Positions 18,681 to 27,371 of a stretch of 28,762 nt of DNA are shown one piece after another; position 1 is the stretch's first letter; every line of letters starts with the position of its first letter. Both the position numbers and the translations under genes were made by a program. A model generated the notes under the pieces. It was not told the DNA's origin and ran no database searches. It worked only from the letters and a program-made list of their open reading frames with translations. The stretch lies in assembly GCA_001465935.1 (NCBI GenBank), contig LNKV01000102.1, forward strand, positions 1-28,762. The letters are read 5' to 3'. This DNA comes from Clarireedia homoeocarpa (Eukaryota > Ascomycota > Leotiomycetes > Helotiales > Rutstroemiaceae).

Positions 18681-19328
18681 TCAACGGTATATTACTAGCC
18701 AAGGATACATTAGAATCCCAAACCACCCTTCCTTGTACCTTGTCAATACAAGCCAACCTATGAATGTAATCCTCAAATCGTCCTCAGTGATCTCAGGGAT
18801 ATGGAGACAAGATTCTCCAAGTACCTTCCATCCATTTACATTATGGAATTTTCTGCCCATAGATTCCAAATGAAAAGGAATAGTGGTACTTTTAGGCGTG
18901 ATGGTTACTGTACGTTTGACGCCTCTAATCCACCTAAGGGATTTCCACTGGCCAAATTCCCATACCAAAAGAATCCAATGCCCTATCCAATGAGATCCTA
19001 ATGAATATGTCGAAATTGAAAAGGGTTGGCTGCATATTTCAACTTCGAGTATGTCTTTCTCTTGAGATATGATAACTAGGAAGCGGGGATTTTCTTCAGT
19101 CCAGTAACGGATCGTGTGCGTGCATGGAATGACAGCCGAATTGGTATTTTTCGGTATATTATCGGGATCATTTACAGACTAATAAAGTTGATTAGCATTG
19201 TCCAAAGGTAGTGTGAATATAATTTACCCAAACTGTACCTAATGGACGTACTGCGCTCTCAACTTTTGGGCAGTCATCTTCTCACGCCCAACTACGCATC
19301 GGGTAGGAATTTCTATGGGTGTCCACAT
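18681..19328 (-). pseudogene. unrecognised protein gene, frameshifted near its 5' end
   Basis: A long minus exon, 19178-18681, is open for 165 codons (THTIRYWTEENPRFLVIISQ, GHWILLVWEFGQW, IPEITEDDLRITF) and Trp-rich. A 49-bp intron, 19179-19227 (GTAAAT..TTATTAG, branch CTAAT), joins it in phase to DDCPKVESAVRPLGTVW-SVNDPDNIP. Just upstream, near 19282, the frame is interrupted: one frame reads MWTPIEIPTRCVVGRE from the ATG at 19328, and a shift of one base back or two forward is needed to reach DDCPKVES. This looks like a frameshift mutation; an unseen small intron is the alternative. A further open frame at 19330-19608 (MDSLGASPEVAEVKSYIS) with a hydrophobic end may be an earlier exon. I do not recognise the family. 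Confidence 0.45.
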
Positions 19329-19748
19329 ATTAGAGAATAGAAATGCAAGTAAGGTGTGGCCAGAAAATTAGGAATGAATAGAAGCAAAATCTCGAGCATA
19401 GCGATGAGGAGATAAGTAAGGCGGATATCCTTTTAAAAAGAGGACTTGCTTGACAAGATGGATTGCTTGAGAACGGTATACACTGGATATCTTGTTTAGG
19501 AGCTTCTTTTTGAAAAGAAGAGATTCGATGATCATACTGCATATTATTGTAATAGGAGATATACGACTTTACTTCAGCTACCTCCGGGCTCGCTCCAAGC
19601 GAATCCATATTTGGAAATGACTTCCGAGCCTTACTCAAAACAGCACCATGCAGTGCATGGTGTCTTATTGGGCAAAGCGTTCTTTAAGAGATGCTTTCCC
19701 ATCATCTATTATTCCAACAGTAATTCTTCAAGTTTGTGTACCAGCAAG

Positions 19749-21369
19749 ATGCCTCAAGGGCGAGTTGATCATTTTCGTGGTACTGACATTGAGTATATCG
19801 AATACCTAGAAAATAAACTCTCCAAGCTCACTACGCCTCAAATAGATAGATGCAGAGTCTGCGCTGTGCAGCTCACTCAGTCTGTGCATTCTCCTCCAAT
19901 ATCTCCACCATCAAATGTACGCAAGAGAGCGAGGACCGATGACATATTCATCCCGTACGTTCCCCCACCATCGTCGGCGATAACACAGGAACCAGTAGCG
20001 AAGAAGCAACTACTTAGATGGCAGTATGATATGGACAAGATGCTGAATGATATTCCAAGCGCAGACGACTGGTCGTCAAAGAGAGATATGGTCGGCCTTT
20101 CGTCTTCGATCGATATTCTCAGAGCATTTGATATGATCATAGATGGTACAAAAACCCCTGCTGTGCCTCTTGTTGCCAATCCGTATCTTCCAACAGATAG
20201 TCACAGCTCTTCTGATGTTCTTCTACGCCTTGCATCCGACTACGCTCGTACTACTTCCCTTCTGGCAGTCGAAAAATCATTTACAACACAAATCGTTCTC
20301 TTCCGATTACTGGTTTTTGTCTCTTTATGTTGTGTCTTGCTCCATCATGGTGTGAAAAGAAGTCTCATTGACGAGACAATGAGGATTTGTGTTAGCGACT
20401 CAACTGACAGGAATCTTGATGCTCTCCGGAGAGGTGCAGGCTGGGTCAATCGGATGATATCCTCACTGGCACCAAAAGGTCTTGGACATCGAGCGAGCGA
20501 AATTTTTGTACTTTGTAAGTGCTAGCTATCCTCGAGTGTTGTGCGATACCCAATATTGACTTCATAATCATAGGTGGTCAGTCGATGTCAAAGTACGCTC
20601 TGTATGCCAACGCGGGGAGTAAAGCATTTTCATATTTCCAAGATCGTGTCTCTACTAGTGGACATGAGAATTCAAATGTTGAGGAGCAGGCCTGGTTGCC
20701 ATTTTCGATACCACTTTTAATCAAATTTGTTGTTGGCGAGACTTGCAGGTAAAGTTTATGAGGTTGAGCATTAGAAAACAGCTACTGATATTTCCCAGTC
20801 TTTCGAGCATATGTGTTGCTCTTGGATACGATGAAAACTTCAACGCGGATCAATATTCGCTATTCTGTGATAATTATCGCAAAAGACATATTTCCCCACC
20901 CACAAATGCAAACATCGATTCATTAAACATGTCGAACGCTTGCTATGGTATTTAAGTCCGACCACAAATTCTATGCCATATCTGACTAATGATAGCAGCG
21001 ACCTTTGATGGTTCCGGAGATCTTGCAAATTCAGAAGAACCAGCTACCGCTGATATTAATTCGAATCAGTTGGAGGTCCTGTTGACACCTGCACATCACG
21101 GCGATATCTTCCCACAACGTTTGGCCCGTCATGAATTGCCTTCGAATAAAATGCCGAACTGTACGAGCCTAAGGGAGTCGACTGAAATTCACAACACAGG
21201 AACAAATTCGATTCCTTCACATTCAGGGTCAAGCAATACGACATCTTCAAGCCTAGCATTCGAATCAATATTCTACAGTCCAGAGTGGGAGACAATTGGT
21301 ATTCTTGATGCCGGCGAGTTGAGCTTCCATGGGGGAGAGTACGAAGGATTACAAATGACATGGGAATAA
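19749..21369 (+). CDS. four-exon protein of unknown function, possible regulator
   Basis: Exons 19749-20514, 20574-20748, 20799-20947 and 20999-21369 give 486 residues with frame kept throughout. The introns are 59, 50 and 51 bp (GTAAGT..CATAG, GTAAAG..CCCAG, GTATTT..AGCAG), each with a branch-like sequence (TTGAC, CTGAT, CTGACTAAT). The start MPQGRVDHFRGTDIEYIEYL begins a short heptad-like helix (YIEYLENKLSKL). A Pro/Ser linker with a basic patch, NVRKRARTDD, could be a nuclear signal. The middle is helical and hydrophobic (TTQIVLFRLLVFVSLCCVLL), and the C-terminus is polar and acidic. This layout recalls fungal transcription-regulator-like proteins, but no Zn2Cys6 cluster or bZIP basic region is visible, so no function is assigned. 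The same frame is open upstream to about 19611; 19749 is chosen because protein-like composition begins there. No breaks are seen. Confidence 0.65.
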
Positions 21370-21396
21370 AAATTAGTGACATTTGGGGAGGTAATT

Positions 21397-22004
21397 TTAT
21401 TCTTTGTCCTTTCCTATGCATAACACAACACACACAACTTTACTTCCCGGTTGTATGCGAATAGAACATCTTCCACTTATTACCAGCTGAGACTTTATCT
21501 CGAGCATGAATGTTGTCTCCTGCCCAGTTGTTGGTTCCGAGATTGTAACCTTAGCAGTTCCATCTATAACAACAGGTATCAAAATAATACAATCATCCTT
21601 CGGTACTAATTCCACCAAGTTCGACCAACCGCTTTGGAATACTAGAAGTCGCACTCCATAGTGGAGATAGTATTTCGTCTTGGGACGAGGTACGATTGCT
21701 TTGATAATATCGATAATCTATCTAGCATTAGATGCCTAGTAGCGTGTAATTTGTCAAAGAGTATTGTTCCTACATTCTTGTCTCGATTCAAATCATCCTT
21801 GAACTCTTCTCTTATCTGCCGCAATGCCTGTTCTTCTTCTTCCTTTTCATTATACTCACATTCCACCTTGGAATACCCTTCTTTTTCAACGATCGATTTG
21901 ACATTGATAGACTGTGCGAGATGCTCGATTGAAGTTTGAATTTTATGGCTCGACTGCGCAATCTGCACAAGATCTGCGTAGTCTGTCTCGCTGCTCGAAT
22001 TCAT
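21397..22004 (-). CDS. coiled-coil plus beta-rich protein of unknown function
   Basis: Exon 1 (22004-21774, 77 codons) starts MNSSSETDYADLVQIAQ and forms an acidic coiled coil (NEKEEEEQALRQIREEFKDD). A 56-bp intron, 21718-21773 (GTAGGA..AGATAG, branch CTAAT), joins in phase to exon 2 (21717-21397), which begins IIDIIKAIVPRPKTKYYLHY and continues with alternating strands (VRLLVFQSGWSNLVELVP, IILIPVVIDGTAKVTI, SIRIQPGSKVVCVVLCI), suggesting a beta-sandwich. The total is 183 residues. It converges tail to tail with the four-exon gene, 27 bp apart. The 5' end is uncertain: splice-like signals at 22079-22125 and the stretch RSAFFGKKYIWRPS hint at upstream exons, but I could not join them in frame. 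Family not recognised. Confidence 0.5.
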
Positions 22005-22992
22005 CGGTATGTCGGGATTGTTCGATAATAGAAAGATCAATATGTGTCGGTGCTGTCAGATTCTGGCAAGTGCGGAATCTTATGAGTTACAAAAATGTTC
22101 AGTATTCGATAATGCTAACACATACCTGATGGACGCCAAATGTACTTCTTTCCAAAGAATGCACTCCGGGCCACTATACGTTGTTTTACTGCGGAGATTT
22201 CGGAGCTTACTTCCGTAGGAGAGCAAGCCTAGGTGTAAGAGCGTATGTTTTGCTTCACGATAACTTCAATTTGGTGGTGGGGTAAGACTTGGTTAGTGTA
22301 AGTGTCACGTGAAAGTATAAGCTATACGCATCAAACCAAAAAGATTGTGTAGCTGGTACTTCTTAACGAACTGTGCTCAGCCAGACCTAATAATGTCACC
22401 AATGCCTTAGCTCCACATTTACAGCGACTTCATACTTCGTATGTACGTGGTTGTACTGTCTTAGTGCTGCTTGATGTTGTTTAGATTGGCTAGTTTTAGA
22501 ATAGTATACAGGCGGAACGCTACACCTAGGCTGCGGCGAAAACCGGGTAATGGCCCACCCGCTGGGTACCCTGCCCATGGGTTGGATCCTCGAGGTAAAT
22601 GGGGCACGACCCAAAGGGTCAGTGCAGAGTATATATGTTTGTTTGTTTGTTTATTATTTTTCGTCCGGCGGGCGTGTGCAGCACGGCACGTGACTCTAAT
22701 AGGACGTGCTGGGCATATATTCTATTCAAGCTTGCTCGTGGCAGAGCGAGTTCTGGTGGGTTATTGCACACTGTAATTCCTAGTTCTTGAGAGAGTTCAT
22801 ATAAGTGAAGTAAAACAGGGTTTACGGAGTTTGACAGGATTTAAAGTCATGCGATAGTCTTGTGACAGTCATGTGATAATTACTCGCAACTCAGTGGGTA
22901 AGGATTTTCCTATACTTAAATTCACCAATAACTCACCTGTCAGATCGAATCATCATCTGCCTCGACAATCTGGCAGTAGCTGCGAGGTTACT
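22005..22992. other. intergenic with GGGT/ACCC-rich patch; possible unplaced exons
   Basis: 22060-22230 may hold upstream exons of the minus-strand coiled-coil gene (donor GTATGT, acceptor TGCCAG), but no start codon fits. At 22543-22620 short words GGGTAA, CCCACCC, GGGTACCC, CCCATGGG and ACCCAAAGGGT crowd together. GTTT repeats lie at about 22637-22652. Upstream of the RasGEF-like gene, a GTAAGG..TGTCAG pair at about 22899-22943 may be a 5' UTR intron. Confidence 0.4.
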
Positions 22993-24499
22993 ATGTATGA
23001 ATTTATCAACTATATGGTTTGCCTTCTTACTCGCAGAAGGCCGAAGAGAAAGGTTTCCATAGAGTTCGAGGTTTCGCTCCCTGAGACTTCACCTGATCTT
23101 AGGTCAAAGTGGAAAAGTACAGCTGAAGATACACTTCAGTTCTCAGAGAATTTCAACTATGTTCGACTTATTTGCACATACCTTTACCCGGAGGAAGAAA
23201 TTCTCTGCGAACTACTCTCCAAAAGAACCAAGAGCTGGTTAGCTGACTTTTTGAACTTCCTTCTCGAACATAAATCTCTTCCTCCCCGTTCTTCGGCAGC
23301 AAAGGATACAATACTTCAACAATCAAAGGATATTATACATCTATGCCATCCCGAAACAACATCTGATCCAGATTGGGGTAATTCTATTGCTTTCGATATA
23401 AAGTCTCATTTGGAACCTAACATACTCGCGGAAAGAATCGATTTTGAAACCCGTATTGCTTTCACTCGAATCCCATATACAGCTTGGATATGGTTTGCAC
23501 TGGGTTATAAAGATACTGCAACCTGTTGTTTTCTTGACACGATTTCTAATATACGCGACAATCTTTCTAGAGACTATCGACAAATCTTCGGTTCTAAGGA
23601 GTTGAATAAAGCAGAGTTAGTGGTGAAAGTAGGTATTTACACTGATTTAACGAATGGAGAGTTATTCTAATACGAGGAATAGGCATTATTAAAGATCCGG
23701 AATCCTATAGCAAACTGGATAATATCTACAAATTTTCTTCCTCCTCAGGATGCTGTTCAGCCGTTCCTTCGTCCAATCTTCGATATATTCGCAAATCCAG
23801 ATTTAGATCTCGTATCAGTCGTGATTCGACTTGAGATTCTTAACTTGCGTTTCCGAAGAGAATTTGTACATATTAACGATGTTAATTGGTCCAAGTCTCT
23901 ATCTACCGATTTCTCAATTTTGGACATTCTCGAACAGAAAGATTCAGAGACAGCAGCTAAATCCCTTACACTAACCGATCTTATCTCCTTTGATCTGAAT
24001 ATTAACGATATTTATAATCTGGACCGGTCTCTGAAAGAAATACGCAAACAATGGGATATACTTCATTATGATGTAGTGGATTGTATCACAGTTGATAGGA
24101 GATATATCAGCTCTATTGTTGAGATTACAAAAGTAAGTTACTGTGTTTTTCTCTGATACGTATATTAACTTTCTGTAGGATCTATTGTCTTTGCGGAATT
24201 ACAATTCAGCAACTTCGTTGATCATGGGCCTCCAAACCGTAAAAAATTTCTTGGATGATTTTCCAGAATTCCAACAGATTATCGATTTATATGGGGGCTA
24301 CCAGATACACCAATTCAAATATCCTGGAATTCCATGGATAATTCCTTTGACAGAAGAACTACACAACACAAAACAGACTTATATGTTTTGCTTTTCATCA
24401 TGGACTTCAAATGTTCGAGATAGGGTAGGGTCAGGAAAGATAGACGAGAAGTTACACTTACAAGGAGTGGAAGCAGAAAGTTCAAGAGATGGATGCTAG
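22993..24499 (+). CDS. RasGEF (CDC25-type) domain protein
   Basis: Exons 22993-23628, 23749-24132 and 24179-24499 give 446 residues. The introns are 120 bp (GTAGGT..CCTCAG) and 46 bp (GTAAGT..TGTAG), both in phase 0 (VVK-DAVQPF and EITK-DLLSLRNYNS). RasGEF domains open Ras-family GTPases to exchange GDP for GTP. The C-terminal half has the landmarks: AAKSLTLTDLISFD (usual AxxLTLxDxxLF), IVEITKDLLSLRNYNSATSL with GLQ (usual NYNSxxAIxxGL), and YPGIPWIIPLTEEL (usual PxIPxLGxxLxDL). An earlier segment at residues 140-165, LEPNILAERIDFETRIAFTR, resembles the start of the same domain and may be a degenerate duplicate or the N-terminal scaffold. No SH3 or membrane-targeting domain is seen; the N-terminus has a basic run, TRRRPKRK. 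After KYPGIPW the sequence soon becomes polar and ends. Start chosen at the first ATG; the frame is open further 5'. Confidence 0.7.
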
Positions 24500-24869
24500 T
24501 GAAGGAGTTCGTTATTCGTCCAGACAACGTCTTGGTGGTTTTTATTTAAATAGTTGTTCTTGCTGATGTTAAAGTTTACGTTAAAGTAGGAAGTTTTTGA
24601 GATATTCGATTATATCATTGCTCTCTTCAGATGTATCGACGTGATCGTAAGCAATTCTTGTACTAGTTTGATAAAAGAATTTCATGTGTAGGTGTACCTA
24701 ATTCATCAACCAACTTCTAAAGTTCGAAAATTAGTTGTTCGATGAATTAGTGTACCCACTGGTGCTGCACATAAGTGTTGCCCGCAGCACTGTATGAGGG
24801 AAAATAATCGAGACCTTCCTGCGCACCTCTGATCCTGGCCGGGGGACTGAATCTTGTCATTCAAAGTTA
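24500..24869. other. intergenic with a fold-back hairpin
   Basis: No coding region is supported. It holds the 3' side of the RasGEF-like gene and an imperfect inverted repeat (listed separately). Confidence 0.45.
24694..24755. repeat. imperfect inverted repeat (fold-back, ~62 bp)
   Basis: The left arm, GTACCTAATTCATCAACCAAC (from 24694), pairs with the right arm, GTTGTTCGATGAATTAGTGTAC (ending 24755), leaving a loop of about 18 bases (core around TCTAAAGTTCGAAAA). The core TAATTCATC/GATGAATTA is perfect, with small bulges elsewhere. It may be a tiny fold-back element, paired transposon ends, or a transcript-end hairpin for the RasGEF-like gene 200 bp upstream. Confidence 0.75.
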
Positions 24870-25232
24870 ATGATAGACTATTTGCGAGTATATTGCTATT
24901 GGACTAGGTGCAACCTTATTCAATTAGGGATAAGAAGACACCTAAGGATTAAATTAGATATCCTTGTTGGTGCTGTAATATTCTGTATAGCTGAGACTGC
25001 ATATGACTTGCCAGTCCATTCTATCAGAGGGAGCATGATTGTTAATCGGCAATGGAAGGGATATTCCTCCCTCATTTATTACGAAAGAGCACAAGGTTTG
25101 GAAGAATACTGGAGATCATACCCAATCAAACTTTTTCATATACAAAATTATTGGCCTAGAGATTGCATTTCACAGCCAGCTGTACTTATAATGGCGCGAT
25201 ATGCATCTAGATACGAGTCATTGCATGAATGA
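24870..25232 (+). CDS. hypothetical 120-residue open frame
   Basis: ATG-initiated open frame with plausible protein composition in its second half (SLIYYERAQGLEEYWRSYPI, NYWPRDCISQPAVLIMARYA). I do not recognise it. Aromatic-rich stretches and the lack of stop codons argue mildly for a real or recently decayed exon. No strong splice or promoter signals were seen. It could be chance or part of a larger broken gene. Confidence 0.25.
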   Translation: MIDYLRVYCYWTRCNLIQLGIRRHLRIKLDILVGAVIFCIAETAYDLPVHSIRGSMIVNRQWKGYSSLIYYERAQGLEEYWRSYPIKLFHIQNYWPRDCISQPAVLIMARYASRYESLHE

Positions 25233-25474
25233 TGAAGCACCAAGGATAGTCATCAGGCAAGGATGAACTTTCAGTGGCATCTGATGTCTCTCCCTGTCCT
25301 GTCTTCCCCCTGTTCCACCTTCACCAAAGGACAATACCTGTCGATTGTCGATTGGAGGGGGTTGATGCAATATGACAGTTACAGCTTATAGCATACACTT
25401 CCTAACTCTGAGGTACTATCCAGCAATCAGTATGTATATGCCCTTTTTTTCTTTACCTTTTTACATCTTTCGTC

Positions 25475-25524
25475 TTTCTCTTTTCCGAGCAGCATCTTTC
25501 AATTTTCTCTTTTCCGAGCAGCAT
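25475..25524. repeat. 29-bp spaced direct repeat
   Basis: The 21-mer, beginning TTTCTCTTTTCCGAGCAGCA and ending in T, occurs at 25475 and again at 25504, separated by CTTTCAAT, a period of 29 bases. Confidence 0.9.
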
Positions 25525-25676
25525 TATCATGACTTCTCGTACTTCGGATTCATCCCTGTTGTGTGTCTATGAAACATCGAAACCACTTTACACAGAATTT
25601 ATCGAAACTGTAAATTAGTATCGTCGACGCGCGGAATTCTATCCATTGATAAAACTGGACCTGGACTGCTTAAAGT

Positions 25677-25720
25677 ATCTTGAACCATCACCGCTAGGAT
25701 CTTGAACCATCACCGCTAGG
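25677..25720. repeat. perfect 22-bp tandem duplication
   Basis: Two exact copies, 25677-25698 and 25699-25720, beginning ATCTTGAACCATCACCGCTA. Perfect identity suggests a recent duplication. Confidence 0.95.
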
Positions 25721-25890
25721 GGACCGTATAATTACGAAAGTTCTTGCTATCGGCTGCGCAACTCATCGAAATCTAAACCTAGAAATTGATCTAAAGAGTC
25801 AGATTCCTGAGATACTCCTAACATATATAATAATAAACCTCTGTGAGCTACTATCTTCAAAATACATATTATTATCTTCTAACGTTCTAG

Positions 25891-26289
25891 GTAGATGATG
25901 AATTTCATATTAATGAATTTCATAAGCGTTTCGGCCATATTTCGGCTTTTCACAACGATCTGGCAATAGAACCAGTATAGGATCCTCGACAGGCACCTGA
26001 GAAAACCGGTGAAACTATTATAAACCATTTTGTCAAGCTCTGTGCACGATCGAAAGAGCCTACATTGTCGAGGGAGGAATATAGCCAGTTGAAGAAAGAT
26101 CTGTGTGGATTTCACATGAACGCTGACGATTGTGCTTGGAAAAGATCCATCGATGAGGGGTATAACGGTCCGAAAGACCCTTTTGAAGGAACAAGAGGAT
26201 ACTTCACGGCCTATATCAACTTCTGCTGGGGTTTTGTTCAGAAAATTTGGTATTGGAGTTGTCAAGGCTATGCTTCTACGCACAGATGA
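25891..26289 (+). pseudogene. unrecognised exon with an in-frame TAG
   Basis: From 25891, after an intron-like CTAACGTTCTAG, one frame reads VDDEFHINEFHKRFGHISAF, meets TAG at 25978-25980 and then continues DPRQAPEKTGETIINHFVKL, ARSKEPTLSREEYSQLKKDL and GYFTAYINFCWGF to a TGA at 26289. The composition on both sides of the TAG is protein-like, so it may be a CAG-to-TAG mutation. No upstream exon with a start codon could be joined. Family not recognised. Confidence 0.35.
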
Positions 26290-26592
26290 ACAAGTATACC
26301 GGATTCCTTATGCAAATAGTTCTTAGTTCATACTTCTACCTTGGTATAGGTTTTGCATAGATATGGTTTCCCTATACCCTCGTACAAATGCAAAGATATT
26401 ATAGATGTCTATGACTTCCCTCATGTAAAGTTTACCAAGTTCCCTGGAATTTTACATCTTTCCATTCAAATGATGTGGCACGTAGAAGACTGTTGTCCAC
26501 TGAAATATTATTTTCAATGAGGGGCAAAAGGATAATTGGTTTGCAGAAAAGCGAGATTAAAAGCGTAGTACGCCAAGTGATGCGACTTCAAC
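26290..26592. other. intergenic, decayed sequence
   Basis: No open frame of note. It may hold remnants of the coding sequence upstream of the transcription-factor-like relic, with stop codons in every frame. Confidence 0.35.
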
Positions 26593-26832
26593 TTGGACCC
26601 AAGTCCAACAGCCGAATACGATTGCAGGGTATCATACGGACTTGTTTTTTCAATACAATACAAAGAACTCGAACTTGTGGAGCAGGTCTCCTCCGAACCC
26701 GACATTGATGATAAGGCACGAGAGATCATCTGCGACACCGCGGAAACTTATCGGCTAACCGCGCTCATATATATCAATTGTCGCTTTCCGGGGTTAGTGC
26801 GTTCCGTAGCCCTGTTCAGAGCTCTTCATTAA
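26593..26832 (+). pseudogene. relic of a fungal transcription factor (Fungal_trans_2-like)
   Basis: A 79-codon frame includes AREIICDTAETYRLTALIYI followed by NCRFPGL. In Fungal_trans_2 domains of Zn2Cys6 regulators a helix of the form AxxYRLAAxIYLxxR is common, which is the basis of the call. The upstream frame is interrupted by several stops, no Zn2Cys6 cluster is found, and the fragment ends within 30 residues of the motif. It is therefore a degraded piece of a longer gene. Confidence 0.4.
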
Positions 26833-27371
26833 TGACTCTTAAAGCACTCTATCGAATGCGAACGTGAGAGTCATCGCAAACAAGCTCCTACACCTTTGTG
26901 ATACAACACTAGCGAACAGCCCACGCCGTGTTGCAACACATAACCTATATCCAACATTAATGTATTCGTCAATGATCGGCAGGGCCGTAGATGTGCGTCC
27001 TTAATTAAAGATGCAAACGATACTCTCCTCAACACTCACAGCATACGCATCAGCATCACGGATTCATATCCTTGTTCGCATAAGGAGTAAGTAAGTCGGT
27101 GGCAAGAGTCGGGGACAAGGTGCCAAAGAAGCTGCTATGTAGAACGAGCCTACATCTTGGTCCAATAGCTATCCTACCAATAGCAGCTACGCCACGACCG
27201 AAATTGTGATTGCTCCCTGTACCCCTATGGAAGTTCCGTTGTCAGATCAAGCCACTAGAAATAAAAAAGTTCTATTTACATCTCCGTGGAGGTATATTAC
27301 GTTAAAACTCCAAATAATTTCAAAAAAAAAATATCAAAATTTCCATTTCTTCTCTTTCTTTATACCGGATA
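26833..27371. other. intergenic, promoter side of the last gene
   Basis: No gene is supported. An A-rich run (27321-27330) and T/C-rich sequence precede the ATG at 27372. Confidence 0.4.

Larger units (their letters stand above)
25233..25890. other. intergenic with two short tandem repeats
   Basis: No gene is supported. It is C/T-rich to about 25560 and AT-rich afterwards, with tandem repeats at 25475-25524 and 25677-25720. A CTAAC..TTCTAG sequence at 25879-25890 looks like an intron 3' end leading into the next relic. Confidence 0.45.

Noticed and set aside
22565..22592. Cluster of KpnI, NcoI, BamHI and XhoI sites resembling a cloning polylinker
   Set aside because: Flanks are ordinary genomic DNA with no vector sequence; the palindromes are explained by the GGGT/ACCC-rich patch.
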